Shown here: positions 44,874 through 53,206 of the stretch, one piece after another | How the letters are laid out: every line of letters begins with the position of its first letter | Numbering within the stretch: the stretch's first letter is position 1 | DNA from: Oscillospiraceae bacterium | GTDB taxonomy: Bacteria > Bacillota > Clostridia > Oscillospirales > Acutalibacteraceae | Length of the DNA stretch: 64,000 nt | NCBI GenBank assembly: GCA_015065795.1 | Contig: SVPO01000002.1 | Span: 1 to 64,000 of the forward strand | Direction of reading: 5' to 3' | Notes under the pieces: model-generated | Told to the model about the DNA's origin: nothing | Databases searched by the model: none | Seen by the model: the letters and a program-made list of their open reading frames with translations, nothing else | Translations under genes and position numbers: made by a program

Positions 44874-47800
44874 CTACCCCCTGCTGCGCGGCAGCACGAT
44901 CCTTACGCCTGCCGAATGGTCTTCCTGATCAGCCATGTGTCCGTTGCCCGGCTTGAGGGCACGGCTCTGCTCAGAATAGGGAATGTTGCCGAAGGTGAAC
45001 AGCCGCTGGGTGACCAGATTGCCGCCCAGAATCACGCCGTTGCTCTCACGGATGTAGTCGTTGTAGAGCTTGCGCGCGGAAACCTTTGCGGTGTTGTCGG
45101 TGTTGAGGCATCCGATTATGTAGACGTTGTTCATGGCGCCCTTTTCGATGAGGTTTTCGATGCAGTCGCTCATGTTGCCCACCGACTTGTCGTGGTTGTA
45201 CACGCGGTCGATGAAATGGCACAGATCGCCCACAAAGATGAATACAGGCTGATTTGCCGACTGAACCTCGAATATCTCCAGATCAGCGGCACCATCGGCG
45301 ATCATCTGCTTTTTGACCGCATTGCGCTGGGGCAGTATCTTTGTTGCCATCTCCAGCCAGAAGTCAAAGAGCTGGCGCAGCTCGGAGACGTATTCTCCGC
45401 CCACCTCGGCGCATATCTTCTGCAGCTCGCCGCTTTCCGAATCGATGATGACCACGCGGCCCTTCTTTGCGGCGGCGGCACGGATCATGTTGATCAGGCA
45501 GTCGGTCTTGCCGGTTCGGCTCTTGCCGGCGATGGTATAGCAATAGCAGGACGCAAGGTCGACCGCGCACAGATCGGCGGTCTCCTTGACATAGCCGAAG
45601 GGCAGCCAGCGCTTGTCCTCCGCCATTCTGCCGTATTCGGGCAGAGCGGCGAACACCGACCACACCGGATCCTCCGGTATGAAGGGAATGGGCGCGGCAC
45701 AGGTTCCCTTCCATGCCTTTGCCATGGTGCGGCACTCCTCGCCGATAAGCTCGATGCGCCCGTAATCGTCCGCGGCAGCCACGCTCAGAGCAGTCTGATA
45801 CTCCAGCACCGTTCCTGCGTGAATCGCAAGACCGCGTCCCTTTATGCCCGACTCGGGCAGAACGTCCACGCGCATGGTGTGCAGCGCGTCACAGTATTTG
45901 AACTTGTCGCCCATCTCCAGACAGACGGTGGTCTTGAAATTATCGCCGATGCGGTGCTGGATGTCGGGACCGCCGAAGCCGCCTGCGGAGATGACCAGAT
46001 AGATGCCGTAGCCCACACCCTCACGGGAGAGGCGGATGAGAACATCCTCGTAGGCGTCGCCGGTCTTTTCGCGGAAGTTGGCGTAGCCGTCGATGACCAC
46101 CAGCATGGCAGGCAGCGTGTTGCCCTTGGAGATGATGTGCTGGCTGAAGGAGCCGCCGGAGATGATCTTTTTGCGGCGGTTAAGCTCGCGCGTGAGCATA
46201 TTGAACAGCTTCTCCACCCGGTCGGTGTCCTCGTCGCTGACAACGCCGCCCACATGGGGCGCGCCGTCAAAGCAGGTGAGCGCCTGGCTGCTGTAGTCGG
46301 CAATGTAGACGTTCAGCCGCTCGGGGGAGTATCGGGTGATGAGGGAATAGATCATGGTCTGCAGGAATGTGCTCTTACCGCTGGAAACGGTTCCGCACAC
46401 CGCGCAGTGTCCGTTCTGGATGAAGCTGATCATCAGCGGGAACTGGGACTGGTTGACCGGGTCGTCTATCAGACCCACCATCGCCACAAGATCGTGGTCG
46501 GCCTTGTCGCTGCGCCATGCGGAGCCATCGAAGCGCTCGCCGCTGTAGCCGGGCAGCTCGCTGAGGGTAAGCTCCTCGGGCAGCACGGGCATCCACAGCT
46601 GTATGCGGTTTACATATCCGTTGTCCGCCGCCACCTGAGCAAGGGATTCCACCGTGACCTCGAGCTGGGTCTTTTCCTTGGGTTCGGGCAGACGCTTGCC
46701 CTCGCGCATGGAGCGCTCCACCAGCTGTCTGACCAGCTCCTCGCGGCTGTAGTGACCTGCGGCATCGGGGCACAGGTTGATCAGATCCTCAAGACGATGG
46801 ATATTGTAGTCGGTGCCGGGGTAATCCATCTGACGTTCTTCGGCGATGGAGGCGGTGGTGCGCGCAAGGCGCTCCATTGCCGAGGCGTTGATCTTTGCTT
46901 CGGAGATGAGCACGCCGCAGCTGCGTGAAGCCTGCATGACGCACTCCAGCAGCTCGCACAGCCACCTGCTGCGAGCCTGTTCCTTCTGCTTCTTTTTGAC
47001 CTTGTTGCCCACCAGCACCGATCGGCCGGTCATCTCCACCATGGTGGCTATCTCTCTGCGCTGAGCCACGGAATCGCTGTCGTATGCCGCGCCGCTCCAG
47101 CCTGACTGGAACAGCTCGTACAGCTCGTCGTTGCCCACCTGCAGGTAGCAGCGTCCGGCGTTGGTTATGAGGGCGGCGTCCGGCTTGTGGAGCATATCCA
47201 TGCTGTCCTGCTTGTCCTGAACGCGCAGGCAAAGACGCATCTTGGAGTTGCTCCAGATGTTGTCGTCAACGGTGCCGCTGGGCTTCTGGGTGGAAAGGAT
47301 GAGGTGGACGCCCAGGCTTCGTCCCACCTGAGCCACGCTGATGAGCTCGCGCATGAAGTCGGGCTCCTCGCGCTTGAGCTCGGCAAATTCGTCGATGATT
47401 ATGAACAGGTGAGGGATGGGCTCCTTTGCCTCATTGTTCTTGAGCAGCTTGGTGTAGGCGTTGATGTGGTTGACGCCGTATTCGGAGAATATCTTCTGAC
47501 GGCGCTTGTTTTCGCTCTTGATGGACACCATCGATCGCCTGACCTGATTGCCCGAAAGGTTGGATATCTGACCGATAAGGTGGGGCAGGTCGGAGAAAAG
47601 ATTCGCCATGCCGCCGCCCTTGTAGTCGATGATGAAAAACGCCACGTCATAGGGGCTGTAGTTGACCGCCAGCGAAAGAATATAGGTCTGCAGGGTCTCG
47701 CTCTTGCCCGAGCCTGTGGTGCCCGCCACCAGACCGTGAGGGCCGTGGTGCTTTTCGTGGATGTCGATGCAGCAGTCGGTGCCGCCGGATTTCTGACCCA

Positions 47801-49868
47801 CGCAGGCACGCAGGCTGTCGTAGGTGCGGTTCTTCTTCCAGCGCTCAATGACGTTGAGCTCCTCAGGAGCATTGACGCCCATCATATCGAAGAAGGTCAG
47901 GGATGTGGGGATGGTGCCTCCCGACTCCACCTCGGACACGGTAACGCCGCACAGGCTGCGCACAAACTGCTCCAGCTGCGCAGGGGCGATGTAATCGAAG
48001 GCGATGTTGGACAGCTTCTCGCTGCTGCCGTCGGCGTTCCATATCTCCTGACGACCGCCGCTGTTTCTGATGACGTGCTCGCAGTTATTGGGCAGCTCCT
48101 CCAGATTGCCGGCAAGAATGACGGTGGACACACCGTAGCCCTCCTGCGGCTCCAGCAGGTATTTTGACACCAGCTGCTCGTCAATCAGCGATGCCGAGGA
48201 CAGGAACACGACGTAGTGAGGAACGGGCATCGCCCTGCGCTCGCCGGTACCGCTTTCGGCGCGGCTGCGCAGCACACGGGTCAGCTCGTAGAAAACGTCG
48301 GTCATTCCCTGACGGTCGGAAGCCACAAAGCGCATCTCACGGTCGTCGCTCCACACATGAGGCAGCCAGCGCACAAAGTCCCAGCCCTTGCTGTCGCTCT
48401 TTTCTCCGTCAAAGGCAAACACCATCTTGACCTCGGTGTAGCAGTTGTTGGCGGCTATCTGTGTGACCAGCACGCGCATGACATCCATGGCTTCGGCAGT
48501 GCTGCCGCCAACGATGCCCACCAGACGGTGACGGGCAAGGTCGATGCCCACCGGAACGTCGGTGAGAGTGCTGTAGCTGTCGCGGATTATCTTGGGCTTG
48601 AGGGAAAGATCGTCCCGTCTGGCGGAGAACGCCTTGCCGGCGACCTTTATCGGCGTCTGGAAAGGAATACTTCCCGTGCCCAGACGGTGGAACAGGAAAT
48701 CGGCGTGGGTCTTGTTGCGGCTCCACAGCAGATTGGATTCGGTGGTATATCCGGAGCACACCTCTGCCGACGGATAGAGCATCTGCTGCGCGGACTGGTT
48801 GTGATCGTAGCGTCTGCCGATCTCTCTGGCGGTTTCAAAAAGGTAGTCGCTGTACGCCTCAAAGCGGAGCAGCTCGTTCTCCCTCTCTTTTTTGCCTGTA
48901 TAGCGAAGATTGACCAGCGCCCAGATGACACCGATTATCGCGGAGGTGACGGCGGTGATGAGACCGATGTACATAAAGGCGCTGCTGCCGCCGTATGACG
49001 ACTGGCTGCGCGCGTAGATCATGAAACCGGTACCCAGCAGCATGGGTATCGCCATTGTGAAGGACGGACCGATGACCATGGCAAGGGGGCGCTTTTCCGA
49101 TTCGTGCTTTTCGGGCGGCGGCTCGATGCTCATGGGCTCGGTGTAGAGCTGGACCATGCTTCTGGGGGAGCGATGGTAATGCTCCTGCACGGCCTCGGCA
49201 GTCTCCTTCGGCACTCTGGTGCGTGAGCGGCAGCGTTCGGCAATGGCGCGGCGCAGACGCACTTCGTCCGTCACCCTGAAGGGATGCACCGACTGCACGC
49301 GTATGACACTGCCCAGAAAGATCACGGACAGTCCGAAGATCCTGATGATGTCGCCAAAGCGCAGCACGGTGGGCTCCATGACCCTGCGCTCGTTGAGATA
49401 GGTACCGTTGCGGCTGTGGTCAACCAGCACAAAGCGGTCGCCGCTGCGGATTATCTCGGCGTGCTTGCCGGAGATGAGCTCCATCTCTCTGTAGCAGATG
49501 GTGCAGTAGTTTTCTCTGCCGATGGTCAGGCCGGCAATGCCGGAAATGTCAAACATGATGCCTGCATCCAGCTTCCCGGGACGGCGGCAGATAACCAGCG
49601 AAAGCGCCCCGTCTGACAGCATCAGTGTGATGGCGTGGCTTTCCTGCAGCAGGAATTCCTGATGGTTGACGCCGTCGCTTCTGACCGTATAGTGCTTGCT
49701 GGGCAGGATACGCCACTGGCCGTTGATGACATCCAGCAGCAGCGCCACATCCTGCTTGAGTCCGAAGCGTTCTGCGGAGAACACGATGGTATGGTCGGCG
49801 TTGTCCGCCGCAGGCAGCGAAAACTCCTGAAAAACCTCGGTCGTGTATGCGGTTATGGTGTAACTCAT
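44874..49868 (-). CDS. essC: Type VII secretion FtsK/SpoIIIE ATPase EssC-like, N-terminal FHA domain
   Basis: 1664 aa; FHA-like LTIGRENYCTICYREMELISGKHAEIIRSGDRFVLVDHSRNGTYLN; Walker A motifs GTTGSGKS, GTVSSGKS, GKSRTGKT; two TM segments. Confidence 0.93.
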   Translation of the reverse strand: MSYTITAYTTEVFQEFSLPAADNADHTIVFSAERFGLKQDVALLLDVINGQWRILPSKHYTVRSDGVNHQEFLLQESHAITLMLSDGALSLVICRRPGKLDAGIMFDISGIAGLTIGRENYCTICYREMELISGKHAEIIRSGDRFVLVDHSRNGTYLNERRVMEPTVLRFGDIIRIFGLSVIFLGSVIRVQSVHPFRVTDEVRLRRAIAERCRSRTRVPKETAEAVQEHYHRSPRSMVQLYTEPMSIEPPPEKHESEKRPLAMVIGPSFTMAIPMLLGTGFMIYARSQSSYGGSSAFMYIGLITAVTSAIIGVIWALVNLRYTGKKERENELLRFEAYSDYLFETAREIGRRYDHNQSAQQMLYPSAEVCSGYTTESNLLWSRNKTHADFLFHRLGTGSIPFQTPIKVAGKAFSARRDDLSLKPKIIRDSYSTLTDVPVGIDLARHRLVGIVGGSTAEAMDVMRVLVTQIAANNCYTEVKMVFAFDGEKSDSKGWDFVRWLPHVWSDDREMRFVASDRQGMTDVFYELTRVLRSRAESGTGERRAMPVPHYVVFLSSASLIDEQLVSKYLLEPQEGYGVSTVILAGNLEELPNNCEHVIRNSGGRQEIWNADGSSEKLSNIAFDYIAPAQLEQFVRSLCGVTVSEVESGGTIPTSLTFFDMMGVNAPEELNVIERWKKNRTYDSLRACVGQKSGGTDCCIDIHEKHHGPHGLVAGTTGSGKSETLQTYILSLAVNYSPYDVAFFIIDYKGGGMANLFSDLPHLIGQISNLSGNQVRRSMVSIKSENKRRQKIFSEYGVNHINAYTKLLKNNEAKEPIPHLFIIIDEFAELKREEPDFMRELISVAQVGRSLGVHLILSTQKPSGTVDDNIWSNSKMRLCLRVQDKQDSMDMLHKPDAALITNAGRCYLQVGNDELYELFQSGWSGAAYDSDSVAQRREIATMVEMTGRSVLVGNKVKKKQKEQARSRWLCELLECVMQASRSCGVLISEAKINASAMERLARTTASIAEERQMDYPGTDYNIHRLEDLINLCPDAAGHYSREELVRQLVERSMREGKRLPEPKEKTQLEVTVESLAQVAADNGYVNRIQLWMPVLPEELTLSELPGYSGERFDGSAWRSDKADHDLVAMVGLIDDPVNQSQFPLMISFIQNGHCAVCGTVSSGKSTFLQTMIYSLITRYSPERLNVYIADYSSQALTCFDGAPHVGGVVSDEDTDRVEKLFNMLTRELNRRKKIISGGSFSQHIISKGNTLPAMLVVIDGYANFREKTGDAYEDVLIRLSREGVGYGIYLVISAGGFGGPDIQHRIGDNFKTTVCLEMGDKFKYCDALHTMRVDVLPESGIKGRGLAIHAGTVLEYQTALSVAAADDYGRIELIGEECRTMAKAWKGTCAAPIPFIPEDPVWSVFAALPEYGRMAEDKRWLPFGYVKETADLCAVDLASCYCYTIAGKSRTGKTDCLINMIRAAAAKKGRVVIIDSESGELQKICAEVGGEYVSELRQLFDFWLEMATKILPQRNAVKKQMIADGAADLEIFEVQSANQPVFIFVGDLCHFIDRVYNHDKSVGNMSDCIENLIEKGAMNNVYIIGCLNTDNTAKVSARKLYNDYIRESNGVILGGNLVTQRLFTFGNIPYSEQSRALKPGNGHMADQEDHSAGVRIVLPRSRG

Positions 49869-50509
49869 AAGTAACCTCCGGGTATCCTGCAGCTGAACAG
49901 TCTGACCTCAAACTGCGAATTTCCTATCTGGAAGGTGTCTTTGTTTCTCAGCCGGTAAGGATTATAGGGCTGCATACGCATGACATTTCTGCCGTGACGC
50001 AGATACAGCGGCAGCTCCGCCTGATCGGTGCGGATGTACATGATCCCGTCCCTGCACAGGATGACCGCGTGGAGATTTGCCGCGTGGCGGTCACGCATGG
50101 GCACGTCGCAGCTGTCGATGCGTCCGATAGTGATCTCCTTTTCCGTGGAGAACACCAGCTCCCGGTGGGAAAGCTCCGCCTGCTCGATGAGCCGCAGAAA
50201 CCGACGGCGCACGGATTTGCGTCCGGACAGCAGAAAGGCTCCGGGATCCTTTTCCTCCGCACCTCCGCCGTTGACTATCGCCCGGGTGAGGGCATCGTCT
50301 CTGAGCCTGTCCACAGCCGCGGTGCGCAGACGTTCTCTGCGCGCGGAGGCTCTTTTGCATATTATGAACGTGATCAGCGCCAGCAACGCAAGGGCGATGC
50401 CGCACACCCAGAACAGCCTGCTGCCCCAGAAGTTCCTGTCCGCTCCCTCCAGCAGCCAGTCGGTGACCGTCTGCCACAGTCCTGTTATACAATGTCTGGA
50501 ATCGCTCAT
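49865..50509 (-). CDS. FHA-domain membrane protein of T7SS locus
   Basis: TM LFWVCGIALALLALITFIIC; FHA-like EITIGRIDSCDVPMRDRHAANLHAVILCRDGIMYI; overlaps essC start (ATGA). Confidence 0.75.
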   Translation of the reverse strand: MSDSRHCITGLWQTVTDWLLEGADRNFWGSRLFWVCGIALALLALITFIICKRASARRERLRTAAVDRLRDDALTRAIVNGGGAEEKDPGAFLLSGRKSVRRRFLRLIEQAELSHRELVFSTEKEITIGRIDSCDVPMRDRHAANLHAVILCRDGIMYIRTDQAELPLYLRHGRNVMRMQPYNPYRLRNKDTFQIGNSQFEVRLFSCRIPGGYL

Positions 50510-50609
50510 TAAAGATGCCTCCGTTGTACGGCAGGTCAGCGAATCGACCTGAGCCGTTGATGGTGAATACGGTCAGCGGCAGCCCGGAAGGTTCCGCCGC
50601 CGACGGTGA

Positions 50610-50664
50610 AATGTGCTTCCGTCAGAAAGCACATTAAGCGATGCCGGCGAAAAACCGGCATCGC
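50610..50664 (-). terminator. Two adjacent perfect hairpins between WXG100 cluster and FHA/essC genes (possible attenuator)
   Basis: AATGTGCTT-ccgtcaga-AAGCACATT (50610-50635) and GCGATGCCGG-cgaaaaa-CCGGCATCGC (50638-50664). Confidence 0.6.
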
Positions 50665-50706
50665 GTCTGTGTGTATCAGTCAGATGACTGTTTTGTTTTC
50701 GATGGA

Positions 50707-51024
50707 TCAGAGGGTCGCGGTAGGCAGGCTGTCGATCTCGCTGACGGCAGCGGTCTCGCTCTCGGCGTAGTTGGCTGCCATCGCCTTGAGATCGGTGACG
50801 TGCTCCATGATCATTCTGTTGATGGTGTCCATGCTGGTGCTGAGGTTGTTGAACTTGACGCTGTATGCCTGAGCTCCGTCGCTGTCCCAGGAGTTCATCA
50901 GGTTGCGGATGAGGTTGAGCATTTCGTCGTGCAGACCCTTGACCTCGTTTGCCTTGTTCTGGAAGTTGTCAGCCTTATCGTTGAGAGCGTCGGTGGTGAC
51001 GAGAATAGTACCGGTGTATGCCAT
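50707..51024 (-). CDS. WXG100-like protein
   Basis: MAYTGTILVTTDALNDKADNFQNKANEV...NSWDSDGAQAY...NYAESE (YxxxE). Start at Met23 of track ORF. Confidence 0.8.
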   Translation of the reverse strand: MAYTGTILVTTDALNDKADNFQNKANEVKGLHDEMLNLIRNLMNSWDSDGAQAYSVKFNNLSTSMDTINRMIMEHVTDLKAMAANYAESETAAVSEIDSLPTATL

Positions 51025-51151
51025 AATCGTATCTCCTTTATATTCAATGAAGTTGTATTTGTTGTTGTGGGGTTTTCTTATCTGTTCCATGGGCTGTATG
51101 CCCGGCGGTTCATCCTATCCACAGAGTGATATATGTCGGTTCTGTCTCCGA

Positions 51152-51451
51152 TCAGTAAGTACGGTTCTTTGCCTGAGTGGTGTTGGTTTCCTCGGTCTGA
51201 ACATAGCGGTCGGCAATGCTCTTGAGGGTGGCGATGTACTGGTCGACCAGCTTGGCGAAGTTGTCCCATGCCTGACGGTCGTTGTTGAAAGCGGTACGGA
51301 AGGCATTGTTTGCCTCGCCCTGCCACATGGCGCCCAGCTCAGACTCCAGGCTGGCCATCTCGACCACCTTGCCTCTGAAGCTGCCGTTGCGCTCGTTGAG
51401 AAGATTGACTGCGTTGAAAAGCTCACTTACGGTTACATTGATCTTTGCCAT
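51152..51451 (-). CDS. WXG100 protein
   Basis: 99 aa; AMWQGEANNAF; RYVQTE (YxxxE). Confidence 0.9.
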   Translation of the reverse strand: MAKINVTVSELFNAVNLLNERNGSFRGKVVEMASLESELGAMWQGEANNAFRTAFNNDRQAWDNFAKLVDQYIATLKSIADRYVQTEETNTTQAKNRTY

Positions 51452-51525
51452 TTTTTGTTCCTCCTGATAATGTTGTTGATGATTTATCTGTCCTGTTTTT
51501 GACTTACGATGCTGTGCCGGTGGGG

Positions 51526-51858
51526 TTATCTTCCGCCGCCCCCGCCGGATCCGCCGCCGAAGCTCCTGTTCCTTGCAAGCTCCTCGGCTCGTTTTTCGGC
51601 CTTGTAGATCGTGCTCGCTGCGGATCTGATGCTTCTGGCGAGCGTTTCGAGATATTTTGCGGTGGAGTTGATCTGCTCTCTGAGTTCCTCCAGCTTGACG
51701 AGGAATCTGTCGGCGTTATCGCCCTTCCACGCTCCGCGGATGTTTTCGGCGGCTGTGGCGTATGTTCCCCTGAGCATATTCTTAAGATCCTCCGCCAGAT
51801 CGTCCAGCTTTCTTGCCTGAGCTATGGACTGGTTGTAGTTAAATTCTATCTTTCCCAT
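51526..51858 (-). CDS. WXG100 protein with Gly-rich tail
   Basis: RGAWKGDNADRFL; C-terminus SFGGGSGGGGGR. Confidence 0.85.
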   Translation of the reverse strand: MGKIEFNYNQSIAQARKLDDLAEDLKNMLRGTYATAAENIRGAWKGDNADRFLVKLEELREQINSTAKYLETLARSIRSAASTIYKAEKRAEELARNRSFGGGSGGGGGR

Positions 51859-51884
51859 GTTGCACTCCTGTCCTCAGCGTCGAA

Positions 51885-52226
51885 TCAGAGCGGGCTGACC
51901 GGAAGCGAATCGGTTTCCTGAACGACCTGATGTTCTGTTTCGATGTAGCGTTCCGCGATCTGCTTCAGGTCCGCGTTGTGCTCGGTATATCTCCTGAGCA
52001 GCTCCTCCATCTGGGGGCGGACAGATTCAAACAGTTCGCGGTGTGCCTCAGCGGCATCGCCCTTCCAATAGAAGTCGGTTTTTTCTGCCATGCTGAGCAT
52101 CCTGTCCAGCAGCTCGCGAAGTCCCTGGACCTCGGTGTCTATCGTGGCTGCCTGACCGAGGAGCTCCTCCGGCGTGACCGTGAGCGTAAAGGCTCCGAAC
52201 GGTCCTGTTCCGCTTATACCTGCCAT
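51885..52226 (-). CDS. WXG100 protein
   Basis: FYWKGDAAEAHRELF; RYIETE (YxxxE). Confidence 0.88.
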   Translation of the reverse strand: MAGISGTGPFGAFTLTVTPEELLGQAATIDTEVQGLRELLDRMLSMAEKTDFYWKGDAAEAHRELFESVRPQMEELLRRYTEHNADLKQIAERYIETEHQVVQETDSLPVSPL

Positions 52227-52241
52227 GTTATCCTCCTCCCG

Positions 52242-52544
52242 TTATATGTTGATGGCTGCGATGATGTCCGAGACTTCTTCTTCGCACTTGTCATAGCCGC
52301 TGCGTGCGTAATCCATGCAGTCCACGGCTCTGATCAGCGATTTGAGCAGCTCGTCGAACGCGTCGTCATCTCTTTTGTACTGAGCGATGTATTCATCGTT
52401 TGCCGGACCATCCCACATTACGTCAATGTTGAACATACAGGTGATCAGCTTTCGTTTCTTCTCCCAGACCTCCTCGATGAGTTCCCGGAGCGAGACAACG
52501 TCGGAAGCGAGTGTTCCGGTTTCCACTTCGATGATGTTTGCCAT
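52242..52544 (-). CDS. WXG100 protein
   Basis: VMWDGPANDEYIAQY; GYDKCEEEV (YxxxE). Confidence 0.85.
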   Translation of the reverse strand: MANIIEVETGTLASDVVSLRELIEEVWEKKRKLITCMFNIDVMWDGPANDEYIAQYKRDDDAFDELLKSLIRAVDCMDYARSGYDKCEEEVSDIIAAINI

Positions 52545-52577
52545 TGTCGTTCTCCCTTTCTGTCAGAGTGTTTTGCT

Positions 52578-52922
52578 TCAGTCAAGCATCGGCATGAGGG
52601 GCTGCACCTGATGAATCCTCAGGGCATCCACCCGACTCTTTGCCGGGGCAGGTGTGCAGCTGCTCTCGATTGTTCGCTCACAGCTGCTGTAGGTCGTGCT
52701 GACCTGCTCCAGCGCCCGGCTCATGCGAACCACCGTTTCGATCTGCTTTTCGATGGTCACGAGGACCGACCGGAGATTATCAGCTATGGAATCGAGGGGC
52801 TTCTGCGTTTCCACCTCTGCGGTCACGCTGCCGATGGAATCATATGCCCTGAGCAGTGCTGCCGACGCATCGATCAGTCTGTGCGATTCGGCTGTGAGCT
52901 GCTGCGGATTAACAAGAAGCAT
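52578..52922 (-). CDS. WXG-like helical T7SS protein (first gene of operon)
   Basis: MLLVNPQQLTAESHRLIDASAALLRAYDSIGSV...TYSSCE (YxxxE) but no WXG; RBS GGGAGAGA. Confidence 0.6.
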   Translation of the reverse strand: MLLVNPQQLTAESHRLIDASAALLRAYDSIGSVTAEVETQKPLDSIADNLRSVLVTIEKQIETVVRMSRALEQVSTTYSSCERTIESSCTPAPAKSRVDALRIHQVQPLMPMLD

Positions 52923-52946
52923 CTTTATCTCTCCCTTGCATCTGCA

Positions 52947-53014
52947 TGATATCATGCTCTGCTGTGATTTGTGCGTTTATCCGACGAACAGCACATCTTC
53001 GGCGACAAACGACC
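52947..53014 (-). promoter_or_regulatory. Candidate LytTR-type operator + -10 for T7SS operon (proximal)
   Basis: Minus strand GTCGTTTGT (53014-53006) N12 GCTGTTCGT (52993-52985) N32 TATCAT (52952-52947). Confidence 0.65.
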
Positions 53015-53097
53015 TGTTTGGCGCGGCGGTCAGGATTCTGGCCTGAGCCTCTGCCGCTGCTTGCGTCCGGTTGTTTGTTTTCCGTCCTTGCAGCTAC

Positions 53098-53164
53098 ATA
53101 ATAGCATCTGCGGCAGAAAAAAACGCATTTACGGATGAACGACACGTTTTTTGCGACGAACAGC
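53098..53164 (-). promoter_or_regulatory. Candidate LytTR-type operator + -10 (distal)
   Basis: Minus strand GCTGTTCGT (53164-53156) N12 GTCGTTCAT (53143-53135) N31 TATTAT (53103-53098). Confidence 0.55.
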
Positions 53165-53194
53165 CTTTTCGTCGGTCAGAAAGGCTGTTCGTCG
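53154..53194. repeat. 15-bp perfect inverted repeat
   Basis: CGACGAACAGCCTTT ... AAAGGCTGTTCGTCG, 11-nt loop. Confidence 0.9.
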
Positions 53195-53206
53195 GTTCTG
53201 ACAGGA

